DNA of 28,578 bases, taken from positions 825,326 through 853,903 of the forward strand of contig NC_049980.1 in NCBI RefSeq assembly GCF_000003815.2, read 5' to 3'. Position 1 is the first letter of the stretch; the number at the start of each line of letters is the position of its first letter. The stretch is from Branchiostoma floridae. Lineage: Eukaryota; Chordata; Leptocardii; Amphioxiformes; Branchiostomatidae. Both the position numbers and the translations under genes were made by a program. The notes under the pieces were generated by a model. The model had not been told where the DNA came from. It did no database searches and saw nothing but the letters and a program-made list of their open reading frames with translations. Shown piece by piece: positions 8,767 through 17,788 of this stretch.

Positions 8767-8950
8767 TCAAGGTCCTTGCCGTGCGCGGTCCAAGGGGGAG
8801 GTCGGGTTGTGGTTATCGGGCCGCCTGGCTCCTGGCCCCGCCACGTCAGCTGGGTCGAGCCGGTGACGTGTCGGGAGCACGGCAATGATCATGACGCCTC
8901 CCCGCGGTGAACTGTCGGCGCCATCTGCAAGCCACAGTTTCACTCCAGAC
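8767..8950 (-). CDS. Possible terminal coding exon, unknown product
   Basis: On the minus strand a pyrimidine-rich tract ends in ccgtccgcag, with the AG at 8952-8951. The frame from 8950 runs about 60 codons to a TGA at 8769-8767. The product begins SGVKLWLADGADSSPRGG and ends SPLDRARQGP. Third positions are strongly G/C, unlike other frames in the window, and the segment is CpG-rich. No family is recognised, there is no signal peptide or membrane segment, and the hydrophilic Pro/Arg-rich end could be low-complexity. No upstream exon can be pointed to. An alternative is non-coding CpG-rich DNA: the plus strand carries inverted CRE half-sites cacgtca (8842-8848) and tgacgtg (8864-8870). Confidence 0.22.
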
Positions 8951-9022
8951 CTGCGGACGGAGGAAATTAGGTCAGAAACTTGGCGGGAAGTACGTTTATA
9001 GCTAACTTGGATAACAGACCTA

Positions 9023-9187
9023 CCCTGGGTGCCAGGCAAGATCGGACAGCTACCTAGTTTTAATTTTCTCTCAGCGAAAACTCCTCCGGATTTAACTCCC
9101 CGGAATGCTAATTTTAGATTGGCGGGTTGACTGCCTTGGGCCCCCGAAAATACTGGGTAGCTGCCCGATCATGTCAGGCACCCAGGG
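9023..9187. mobile_element. TA-flanked MITE with about 44-bp TIRs
   Basis: A 165-bp element lies between TA at 9021-9022 and TA at 9188-9189. The TIRs begin CCCTGGGTGCC on both sides (11 of 11 identical) and stay alignable for about 44 bp, through gatcgg(a/g)cagctacc(t/c)ag. The interior of about 75 bp is non-coding. The TA target site and short length fit a Tc1/mariner-like MITE. Confidence 0.8.
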
Positions 9188-9239
9188 TACATGTTTCCAG
9201 GGCTTATGCAGGACAACTTCACGTCTTTAGGACTTAATT

Positions 9240-9379
9240 TCCAAGCAGATCCTAGGGTAGCATAAGATAGTATCAAAAGCTGTCAGAGGAGTGTTGCGCT
9301 ACCGTTTTACTCTTTCGGGCCGACTTCACTCCTTGTCCAGCTTTGATATTATCTTATGGCACCGTAGGATCTGCTTGGA
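9240..9379. mobile_element. Palindromic MITE of the TCCAAGCAGA family
   Basis: Arms 9240-9282 and 9338-9379 are inverted copies beginning TCCAAGCAGATCCTA and continuing ggt(a)gcataagata(g/a)tatcaaagctg. Pairing continues more weakly inward (aggagtg on both sides), so nearly the whole element can fold. No coding capacity and no clear target-site duplication. It starts only 52 bp after the preceding MITE. Confidence 0.8.
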
Positions 9380-10079
9380 GACTACCTAACTTAGGACCAA
9401 TATAGACACAATTGAATTCTACTTTACGCTAATGCCCCGAGTTGGAGCCCGATAAACTCTCGAGATTAGGCCTAGGTCTGGTATCCAGGCTAGTTTATAT
9501 CAGACGGGAAGGGCCAACGAACAGAATAGCAGCTCAATAAAAATACGTTACATGGGAGTAAAAACAGAGGTCCAGTGTTTGAAAAGAGACCTTATGCACG
9601 TCAAAAAACCCACCACTCTTATCGTTTAGAGTTGGGATCAAATAAATCGGCCTGGATATACAGGTTGTACTGTATAGGGCGAACCTGTTTGTTGTTGCAT
9701 AAGGTGGTATACCGGGTATACAAAACAAACAAACAAACAAGCAAACAATACACAAAGGTAAGGTTCATGTACATTTTTATCAAAGTAATTACTATACATA
9801 TAATGGTTCAATGTATTTCATAAGAATAACTGGAGTGTAATTCTATTTTTATCTATTTTGATAAAAGTAAACCACGGTCTCGGAACTTAAGGTGTGGTGA
9901 TTTTCATTATCTTCTAAGAGGACATATAATACATCGGTGAGTACATGTACAACAATTGTTTTTATTAAAGTGACACTCTTGGCAGAAGGTAGAGCTTTCC
10001 AATTGTTCCAATTATGTAATCCGCGTTACTTTTACTTACATAACAAGTCATGGCCGATTACTACTGTATCTGCTAGATA
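9380..10079. other. Non-coding AT-rich stretch
   Basis: Holds the 'aaaaacccaccactcttatc' module (9597-9636) and a (CAAA)n tract at 9719-9745 after gtggtataccgggtatac, possibly a retroelement tail. The short ORFs show no domain. Confidence 0.4.
9597..9636 (+). repeat. Dispersed 'aagaacccaccac' module, copy 2
   Basis: Reads cacgtcaaaaaacccaccac, then tcttatcgtttagagttggg. It aligns with the modules at 1561-1597 and 11268-11305. Confidence 0.65.
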
Positions 10080-10269
10080 CTGTAAATGCATTTAAGTTCG
10101 CGGAGATTTAATATCGCGGTAGCGGGAAATTGACTTTTCGTGGTGGTTTTAAGTTCGCGGTAGCCCCATGCACTGTAGTCTCTTACTGCCATGGAAAAAT
10201 GGTCGCGGGGAAGTGGCCACCGCGAAAACCGCGAACATAAAACCATCGCGAAAGTTTCTGCATTTACAG
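10080..10269 (+). mobile_element. TA-flanked MITE, CGCGAA-rich family, copy 2
   Basis: A 190-bp element between TA (10078-10079) and TA (10270-10271), with TIRs CTGTAAATGCA / TGCATTTACAG. The interior has gttcgcggagatttaa, ccatgcactgtagtc and ccgcgaacataaaaccatcg. It is the better preserved of the two full copies. A third, partial match is at 17458-17484. Confidence 0.85.
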
Positions 10270-11210
10270 TACTCAGTGCAAAGTTACATCATGTCTTTTG
10301 CAGGTGTTTTTCATCTAAGGGTTTATTCTTAGACGCCAAGCGACGGACGAACAAGTGATGGGCACTGAGGTACAAGTCTGATGACCTTGTTTTTTATCTT
10401 ATTTTCCAGGTTTCCGGTATTTGGAAAGGTGTCGTGAAAGCGAAGGTCAAGCTCATTATGTGCCTCCTAGTGGCTTTATAAGGTACTGCAGCCGTGTTCT
10501 GGATTTCCTGTGGTCGTGACTTTTGAAAGGTAGACAACTCTTTAGACAGAGAGTGAGCAAAATAGGTTTGGGTCCCTTAGTTGCTTTCTTTGAAAATGCA
10601 GGTGCCGATTTGGTATCTGTTCTTTGCTTATCATTTCTCTTCTACTCCATTTTAGCAAAATAATTCTCCTAAATGCACTTCAATATAGTTTTAGTTAGTT
10701 AGAGGAAGTATGCTCGACGAGTCGACCAATGCAACAGTGTTGCGGAGGGTCTAAGGTCTAAGGTCTAAGTAATAGTGAAATGAGTCCCATGTTTTACATC
10801 TGACCATACTTTCCTATCATTTTATAGCCATGTGTTTCGGATATCGAACGATATCAGAGTCGCCTAAATCTCCACAAAATTAACGGCCATCGCTATAAAT
10901 GTCTGAATGTCTGCCTTTACGAATTGCAGGCTGGAAGAGTATAAAATTATCTAAACATAATAACGGCCCGGCCCGATCTGGAATATGTCTGTAGAAATTT
11001 TTAATGGCATTGTTACAGTCAAAATTTGTTAGAATTTATAGAATATGTAATTTACCTAAAAATCACAATGTTTTAATCCTGTGACGTCGAGGTGACGTAA
11101 TATTAGGGTGTTTGGCCCATGACACAAGCTAGAACCCCCGACATACCCGGCTGACACTTTATACGACTTTACTCACTTTACTCAGTTGAAATTTAGTCCA
11201 TAATTTTAGT
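10270..11210. other. Non-coding stretch
   Basis: A good acceptor-like tract (tatcttattttccag, ending at about 10410) precedes a 34-codon open frame ending at a TGA near 10520 (starts RYLERCRESEGQ). The similar tract-plus-cag at 965 and 1680 makes a repeat origin plausible, so I do not call an exon. ggtctaa is repeated three times at about 10748-10768. CRE-like TGACGTCG (11082-11089) and TGACGTAA (11093-11100) lie 11 bp apart. Confidence 0.3.
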
Positions 11211-11211
11211 C

Positions 11212-11340
11212 AGGGCCATCCCTCGGACAGGACTTGTAATGGAGATCCCGTGCTTGAGGACAGCCGCATCTTGAACACGTAAAAGAACCCACCACATTTA
11301 AAAAAAAAAGTAGAGATCCTTTACGTTGGGAGTAGATCAA
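11212..11340 (+). repeat. Longer copy of the 'aagaacccaccac' interspersed repeat
   Basis: Order: agggccatccctcggacagg, acttgtaatggagatcccgt, gcttgaggacagccgcatct, tgaacacgtaaaagaaccca, then an A tract and gagatcctttacgttggg. The upstream part is shared with 21473-21510 and the middle part with 1561-1597 and 9597-9636, so these are pieces of one larger repeat family. Confidence 0.65.
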
Positions 11341-11376
11341 CTTGTTCGGGAGAACAGTTGGTACTTGGTACTTGGT

Positions 11377-11430
11377 ACTGTTTAGTACAAAACTGGTATG
11401 TTACGCAACGAGGTTATTGACCGGGTATAT
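11377..11430 (+). repeat. SINE-tail-like fragment
   Basis: actgtttagtacaaaactgg, then tatgttacgcaacgaggtta, aligns with the downstream part of the tRNA-derived repeat at 21014-21170 (actgtttagtacaaacccag, then tgtgttacgccttgaggcgg). The tRNA-like head is absent here. Confidence 0.5.
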
Positions 11431-12054
11431 ATGCAACAGCAAATGCTCTGACAAAACTTGGAATCTTAACAACATCTGATTATTGCCAAGGGAGCGAGAC
11501 AGAGCAAGATCTCCAGAGAAAGAAATCCTTATCGTAAACCCAAACCTTATGCTACCGTGCCGAGAATAGAAAGATGGCAAACTCTCAAGCTTCCCAAGCT
11601 TTAAAACAGGTAAAAGATTAAAGTACGATAATAAATCAACCTGGATTAAAAACACAAGGGCCTATACGTATATCACGTAGTCACTGGTTTACTAGCTTTA
11701 TCGCAAGTCTGGCAGGTTTAAGAGTTTGATATAAATGTGGCCATGAAATAAAAGATATAAAATGTTATGAACGGATAGAAAAGATCAGGTGGTTATTGAA
11801 GTTTATTGACGCTTTGGGTCAGAGCGTCGTCGTAAATAATTACCATTTAGTGGTTCATGTGAATAGCTTTAGGCACTCATCTAACGTTTGCCGACGTTGT
11901 TTGAAAGGTGTCTCGATATTTTCCTGTTCTCTGTGCGTATCTCTAAAATGGTAAAGGTAGTTCTAAAACACTTTTTTGGTGCCATAAGGATCATTGGATT
12001 GTCATACAATGTGTCTACATTGCACGTTTATGAAAGAGGACAGGCCTCATTCCT
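11431..12054. other. Non-coding stretch
   Basis: A minus-strand frame (11401-11655, 84 codons) has no recognisable domain and overlaps the SINE-tail fragment. Nothing else is supported. Confidence 0.35.
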
Positions 12055-12098
12055 CACACCAGTGCCACACCAGTACCACACCAGTGCCACACCAGTGC
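12055..12098. repeat. 11-bp minisatellite, 4 units
   Basis: Four tandem copies of CACACCAGTGC with one substitution (cagtacc in unit 2). Confidence 0.9.
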
Positions 12099-12360
12099 CC
12101 AAGTGCAGTGAGATGCCGCCTTAACGCACGAGGCCACCTGATTGTACATCTGAATACAGTCAGGCCTACAGGCCGGTTTGATGCCGGACCGAGGCAGTTC
12201 GTCTGTTTGTCCGCTCTGTTGTCACGACAAATCTGCCCTGAGAGAGACAATGATTGATGGTTTGTCCACTCAAGTAGGCCAGGTCTGGAGATGGTGTCAC
12301 GAATTCTTCAGTTCTGTTAACTGTGTTCTAATGCGACTGAAAATGAGCGTCCAAGATGTA

Positions 12361-12523
12361 GTAAGGTTCTGTAGGCACAACTAGGGAGTATTTACTTCCA
12401 ACGTTTCACTGTGTCAGACACCATAGGCCAAAAGTAGATGGATCGTATGTCCTGATGTTGGTGTATGACAGACACCGAAACGTTGGAAGTAAGTACTCCC
12501 GGGTTGTGCCTAAAGAACCTTAC
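12361..12523. mobile_element. Inverted-repeat element with 47-bp arms
   Basis: Arms 12361-12407 and 12477-12523 match at about 43 of 47 positions as inverted repeats (gtaaggttct(g/t)taggcac, ending in acttccaacgtttc). Weaker pairing extends inward (tcagacacca / tggtgtatgacagac). The 69-bp middle is non-coding. The gaaacgttgg string next to cagacacc recalls 3' regions of Penelope-like elements, but the structure itself is MITE-like. No clear target-site duplication. Confidence 0.75.
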
Positions 12524-12923
12524 CGCCAGTATGTATACTTGCCAACCTAACGAAGCTATTTGCGGCTTCAAGTTGTATTTTCATTATGTCAATGGATTAA
12601 GTTTTTTTTCTAACGTCCACCCTAAAAGCCAGCAACTATTTGTTCGGCAGTCTGGCCTGCATTGGCCGGCAAACTCTCAATACCACCCCGGAGTGCTTAT
12701 GTAAGGCGAACTGGCCTTGGCTACCGAACAAATTCTCTGCCGGTCCTGGCTGAAAGTCTGGCTTCCAGGGTATCTTCAACGTCTCTCATTGCCCAGATCT
12801 CTGTATATGTATCCACACTACGGTACATGGCTAGTAAAACAGCGAGGCCACTTGGGCACTGTTTGCACGCTGACGTTTGTAGAGTGTTAAAGGGAGGGGG
12901 GTGACACGTTTTCTCACACTGGG
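12524..12923. other. Non-coding stretch
   Basis: Short overlapping ORFs without domains. A small inverted pair (ttgttcgg near 12640, ccgaacaa near 12725) is too short to call. Confidence 0.3.
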
Positions 12924-13197
12924 ATGGTCATTTGACGTGTCTTTCTTGTGAATTAAAGGGAAGAAATGAAGTATCACTAGTTCACCTTTATCCGCGGGTA
13001 ACCTATATCCGTTGTTTCTTAGAAATAGATATATCAAGTCGGGGGACGGTGTTTTCAATATTTTGAAATGGTCATTTGACGTGCCTTTGTTGTGCAAGGG
13101 TAGAAATGAAGTTAGTCCACCTATATCCGCGGGGTAACCTATATCCGTTACTTCTTAGAAAATAGGGATATCAACTTGGCGGACGGTGATTTCAAAC
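12924..13197 (+). repeat. Two-unit tandem repeat (144-bp period)
   Basis: Unit A 12924-13067 and unit B from 13068 both read atggtcatttgacgtg, then gaaatgaagt, tatccgcggg(g)taacctat, atccgtt, ttcttagaaa, ggacggtg. An inverted 33-bp piece of the same unit lies at 13283-13315, so the block may be one end of a larger inverted-repeat element. Confidence 0.8.
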
Positions 13198-13282
13198 TGA
13201 AATATTTGGGAAAATATTGAAATATAAAAACAACGTCCACAGACCTCGTATCTCTAGAAACCCTGTTATTTTATCAAGACAA

Positions 13283-13315
13283 GGGATATAGGTTACCCCA
13301 CGGATAAAGGTGAAC
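13283..13315 (-). repeat. Inverted fragment of the 144-bp repeat
   Basis: gggatataggttaccccacg, then gataaaggtgaac, is the reverse complement of 12980-13012 with few differences. The spacer to unit B is about 90 bp. Confidence 0.75.
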
Positions 13316-13896
13316 GAGATGACGAGCTACCAAAAGGATAAACAAAGGTTCAAACAAACAAACAAACAAACACCTAAAGGTAACAACTGCCACCATAACA
13401 ATTGCAAGATTTGAAGTTGTTGATTTGAACGACAGAAGGAAAAAGCCTAAAGAGACGTAAGTGAAATAAAGAAAAAAAATGTACACTTAGGAAAGAAGAA
13501 GCACCAAAAGTTACCAGTAGCCAACATTCCATCGTTACGACGGATTGTTTTAAATCTTCGATAGAAAAAAAACTATATCATTGAAACTTTCCATTCTCGT
13601 ACGATTATAACGTACATGTATAATGTATGGATCTACTAATGCATGGTGACCGGGTGTATTTGAACGGGAATACCAGCCCTCCAAACTTGGTTATCCTTGT
13701 CCGACATCCTCTCGAACACACACATCCACCATCAACTTGACAGACTGGGGGTTATTTCCAGCGTTACGGCACAGATATATCCCACATCAAAGGCTAGACT
13801 GTCGGAGAATCAATTTGCTCAACGCGAGGGGGTGAGGCCGGATTTGCGGAGATTCGTCGTCTGGGTATGTCCGCTGTAACCTCAGAATGAACCCAT
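13316..13896. other. Non-coding stretch
   Basis: Contains a (CAAA)n tract at 13351-13371. ORFs at 13274-13486 (minus) and 13697-13879 (plus) show no domain. Confidence 0.35.
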
Positions 13897-14606
13897 GGGT
13901 GCCTAAGTATTTATACAATCCTTACGAGAAACAAACGATCCTTACGATGTTCATACGATCGATTACTAAGAAACATACGATCCTTACGGAATTCATAAGA
14001 TCCACTACTACGAAACATACGATCATTACAGGATTCGTACGATCCACTACTAAGAAACATACGATCCTTGCGGAATTCATACCGTCCACTACTAAGAAAC
14101 ATACTATCCTTACGGAATTCATACGATCTACTACTAAGAAACATACGATCCTTGCGGAATTCGGACGATCCTTACGGAATCCGTACGATCCGCTACTAAG
14201 AAACATACGACCCTTACGGAATCCATACGATCTACTACTACGGAATTCAAACGACTCTTTCGGAAATCGACACGGCGGCCTCGGAACTTGCATTCCTTCC
14301 GATGATATCGAGATTATCCCACCCTGTTAAACCCTGAAAACTCCACATGCAGAATTGGTTGACATAACAGTGTATTTTATACCGCTAGGCTATCTGAAGA
14401 AAGGTTATTGATCTTCAACAGAGCACGGCCAGGTGTGGTGGCGACAAATTTAGTAAAGATCGAATGAATCATTCCGTAAGGATCGTGTGATTTTCGTAAG
14501 GATCGTATAAGTTCCGTAAGGATTGTATGCTTTTTAGCAGTGGATCATATGAAATTCGTTAGGGTAGTTTGTTTCTCGTAAGGATCGTATGAATATTTAG
14601 GCACCC
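13897..14606. mobile_element. Foldback-type element with arms of 42-bp tandem repeats
   Basis: Left end GGGTGCCTAAGTATTTATAC and right end (minus strand) GGGTGCCTAAATATTCATAC are inverted repeats that continue into tacgatccttacgagaaaca on both sides. The left arm (about 13911-14260) is a tandem array; the aagaaacatacgatcc-type block recurs at 13968, 14010, 14052, 14094 and 14136, a 42-bp period. The right arm (about 14463-14600) is a shorter, degenerate inverted version. About 200 bp of middle sequence is unique. Long terminal repeats made of subrepeats are the hallmark of foldback elements. Because 42 is a multiple of three, the arm is open on both strands (147 codons plus; 77 and 123 minus). 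No clear target-site duplication is visible. Confidence 0.75.
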
Positions 14607-15399
14607 CTGGAACCTGGATGACAATTTTGCACCTCAACTCGAGCACGTCGTTGTAGACTTTTCTATGTATGCTTATGTTAGACATATCTTATTTAGTTGT
14701 ATAGAATGTAGATTTCATCATTTAAGACTTATGGGTGGAAATAAAAAATTACATTCTTCATGCGTTTGGGCAAACAGACTATTGATAAACACATACAGTC
14801 CTACATTTTTATCATTACCAAATAGCGGAATTCAGAAGTAGAATTACTAGAATCATAATAAGATGAAGTAGAATTCATTCCCAAAAACAATCAAAAAGAG
14901 ATGATGAATCACGGCGGAGCGTAGGTGAAATATTACAAAAGAATATCGCCATTTGCGAATTGCGAATTTCTAGAATTTTTTTTTTGAATATCGGACGACG
15001 ACGAATTGCGCTGGTTGGCGCCGAATGGCGAATGCTCGGCCCAATCTAGTACCGTCCAGTGAGAAGCCCTCTAAGGGGGCTAAATCTGTCATTGTGCTCT
15101 GGTGACGAATAAAAGAAAGCGATGAGATTTACACAGTTGGAAGAAGAGCTCGCAACGCTTTGCCGTAAAACCCTAAACTCTTGCCAGAAACAACAACGAA
15201 ACGTGATAAAACGCGTGCCTCTGAGCACGGAATGAGATAAAATGAAGTTAAAGAAGTTAAGAAATGAGTTAATCGCGTAGGTAATCGTGCCAGAAAGCTA
15301 TAATCTCATTTTAAGGTTTAGACATTAGAAATTCCTCAAATGATTGTAAAAAGCCTCCAGTGATTGTAAGAAACTTATCCGATACTACAACTCCTGTAT
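14607..15399. other. Non-coding stretch
   Basis: AT-rich. gcgaattgcgaat-type short repeats lie near 14955-15035. A minus-strand frame at 15046-15228 has no domain. No gene is supported. Confidence 0.35.
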
Positions 15400-15513
15400 T
15401 AGTTAGATAAGCCTTAAGTTAAGCTATAGAACTGTAGTTGTGTAGATGCCATACTTTGTACCTCGAACAATTGTTGTGCAATAAAGTTATCATTATTCTT
15501 ATTTTTATCGACC
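15400..15513 (+). mobile_element. Probable LINE 3'-end fragment
   Basis: tgccatactttgtacctcga, then acaattgttgtgcaataaag, then ttatcattattctta: an AATAAA (15480-15485) followed by a degenerate short-repeat tail. This resembles CR1/L2-type LINE 3' ends that I associate with invertebrate genomes. No reverse-transcriptase coding is present, so it would be severely 5'-truncated. Confidence 0.35.
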
Positions 15514-16180
15514 CCGATTGACGTTTAGTTGGCTTATAAATAGATTGCAAAATTGCACCGGTACCCGTCAGATGGTCTCCGAAGCCGCAAACTTCTGATC
15601 CTTCTGATCTGCCGGATAACACCGATATCTCTTACTGAGCTCATAACACGTGTGATGCATCTATTTGTTACAGGGTTACGGGTTTATTTTTACTCACAGT
15701 TAAATTCATCCCGGGGCCCGGCTGTGCCAAAAATAATCTTGTGCCGACAGGGTGGAGAATCTGAGGACATTACAACTTAATTTAGTTTTGGCTCTTGTTT
15801 GCAACTTTGTCCAGAAATATTAGCAATTAGCCATGAAAATCTGAAAAACAAAAACCTGTTGAAATCATGTTTCCTTCCAAGCTTCCAGACATGACAACAA
15901 GTCTGGAAAGCTGGACTATTTTTCCGCAAAACAAGGATATTAGGTTCCAACCCAAAACAGCTCCTTCATTGTTCCCCAAATTTCTCAGGTTCAACTGATT
16001 AGCACCAATGTCGTCTGTAGCAGTCCGTGAAATTTAACTTCACCTTCCCCCATTAAGGCGACGATGGAAAAAACGTTACTTACGACTCGTCTACTGATTC
16101 CGAGGGTGTTAATTACAACCAAGGAAATCGAACTCTGACCCTTAAGAACTCAGATAAGGAATAATTCTCCTTAAAGGGGG
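15514..16180. other. Non-coding stretch
   Basis: A 75-codon ORF at 15553-15780 has no recognisable domain. Nothing else stands out. Confidence 0.35.
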
Positions 16181-16188
16181 TGTAAGGT

Positions 16189-16244
16189 TGACCTTGGGAT
16201 AACCTTGTATCAACCTAAGATTGAGTTGTACTTGACCTTGACCT
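16189..16244 (-). promoter_or_regulatory. Nuclear-receptor half-site cluster (ERR/FTZ-F1 type)
   Basis: tgaccttgg (16189-16197) and tgaccttgacct (16233-16244) are, on the minus strand, CCAAGGTCA and AGGTCAAGGTCA. Both carry the TCA/CCA-extended half-site used by monomeric ERR, SF-1/FTZ-F1-type receptors. Motif match only. Confidence 0.3.
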
Positions 16245-17457
16245 ACACTCTGTCAGACGTAAGGAATGCAAGGACTCGGGCACCGTTCAGAAAGTACATG
16301 ATGGTACTCCACTGGAAATTTCTTTTGTATACATAAAGCCTTTTGTATATTTATATATGTTTGAGGTTTAGCAACATAAGAAATGCTGATGAATCATCAC
16401 GAATATAACGTTATGTGTTTAATTTGAATAATAATAATAATAAAAGAGAAAGCTGTTCAATTCGTTAGCGGTAAATGATGACATATTCATACTGGTGACA
16501 CATGGAGGATAGATAAAGGGGAATATCAGTAGTGGTTAGGGGTGGGTACCGGTACAAAAAGTTTTTAAGGTTAGGTAAGATCCAGGTCCAGAGCATCAGA
16601 TTCAGGTCCGGACCTGAACCTGGACCTAATTATCTGTGATAACTTCTGAATGTGTGGTACTCATGACAATGGTCCCTGTCACTACAAAAGATTCTGTTTG
16701 AGTATTCGACATCCACCGGCATTTATAATCATATTTTCATGTAGTTAACATTCTAACTGCCTCAATTTTATCAGACTTTGACTGTAGAAGTTCGACAGTG
16801 CGTGTAGAGAATGGCTAGTGCATTGAGCACTCCTCTACTTCGCTTTCTAGTTATTTTTTGGACCTTCAATAAGCTCCCAAACGACTGCCAGTATTTATAA
16901 TCGGTTCTAGATTATGCTGATAAGATCCGTTTTTGCATAGCATCTGCATTACAATGAGGTAAAATAACTTGTCGAAGGAATCGGTTGGAACACCTTTTTT
17001 CTACGAACTTTATATCATTTTTGTTTCATATTTGAGATAATTTTGATGTACCCGTCAAAATTATCCAATCCCGCGGGCTTTTGCGCAATAGCTTTACTTC
17101 AAACCACTGAGACGTTAATTTTCCCGTCGTCCAAAACAAATTATCGACGTTTGAATTACGACCGCGATCCTTTGGTCAGGCCAGTCTTGGCATGCAGAAA
17201 ACTTGTCGTTTCTTGACCTTCAAGACTCCAGGGTTCCAGGTGTTAAGACTTTAGCCCCTGCCAAGACATGGAGAAACCTGTTTTTCACTCAAGATTACTT
17301 CAGCTGGTTTCAATGAACACTAGAAAGCCTGGTTTGAATGAAAACGTCTCCTCGGTTGGATGTGATTACGGTAAACCACGGAAGGGCCCAGGGGTTGAGT
17401 GTGGTATTTATACACATAAAGACAACGTCCACATTTCTATTGTAAAGAGAAGAAAAT
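16245..17457. other. Non-coding stretch with (AAT)n and a perfect palindrome
   Basis: (aat)n lies at about 16427-16443. A perfect 18-bp palindrome, ttcaggtccggacctgaa, lies at 16601-16618 inside a run of ggtcc/ggacc motifs that follows gggtgggtaccggtac (16540-16556). The plus-strand ORF at 17268-17528 overlaps the CGCGAA MITE fragment and is not credible. Confidence 0.4.
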
Positions 17458-17484
17458 GTTCGCGATGGTTTTATATTCGCGGTG
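17458..17484 (-). repeat. Fragment of the CGCGAA-rich MITE
   Basis: gttcgcgatggttttatatt, then cgcggtg, matches the reverse complement of the right part of the copy at 10080-10269, with about two differences. Confidence 0.6.
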
Positions 17485-17788
17485 ACCCCCAAGAAAGATG
17501 TTTTATTATGAAATTTGAGTTGTTATGAAAGGTTGAACAAACTGAACACATGGAATATCGTATGCCGAACTATAGATTCTTCATTTTTCTAATATGACCT
17601 TGGGATTGACGTTGGCATTCTTCGTGTAGTATACGTTTTCCGATATTTGTTATTGCAATCTATCGCGTCTATTTGCTTAGTTTGAAGCGGTTTTGTACAA
17701 CGGGGGGTTGGGGGGCGTATGGAGATGGAAAATGGAGTACATCTAGAAACTTATTTTATGCTACGTACCTTCGTATTGGTCTGGCTGG

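Noticed and set aside
9034-9054. aggcaagat resembles the 5' part of miR-31, and it lies in a hairpin arm.
   Set aside because: The rest does not match, and the hairpin is the TIR of a TA-flanked MITE whose other arm differs at these bases.
10396-10520. Exon after tatcttattttccag with a 34-codon open frame.
   Set aside because: Similar tract-plus-cag modules occur at 965 and 1680, the frame is short, and no family is recognised. Kept only as a note.
13887-14330. 147-codon ORF with a repeating KKHTILTEFIRSTT-type unit.
   Set aside because: It is a 42-bp tandem DNA repeat inside a foldback element and is open on both strands. Codon-multiple periodicity explains the frame.
13897-14606. Target-site duplication for the foldback element (gaaccc / ggaacc flanks).
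   Set aside because: The flanking similarity is not at the same distance from the two ends and is inexact, so no duplication is claimed.
17268-17528. 86-codon ORF on the plus strand.
   Set aside because: It includes a fragment of the CGCGAA-rich MITE and has no domain.
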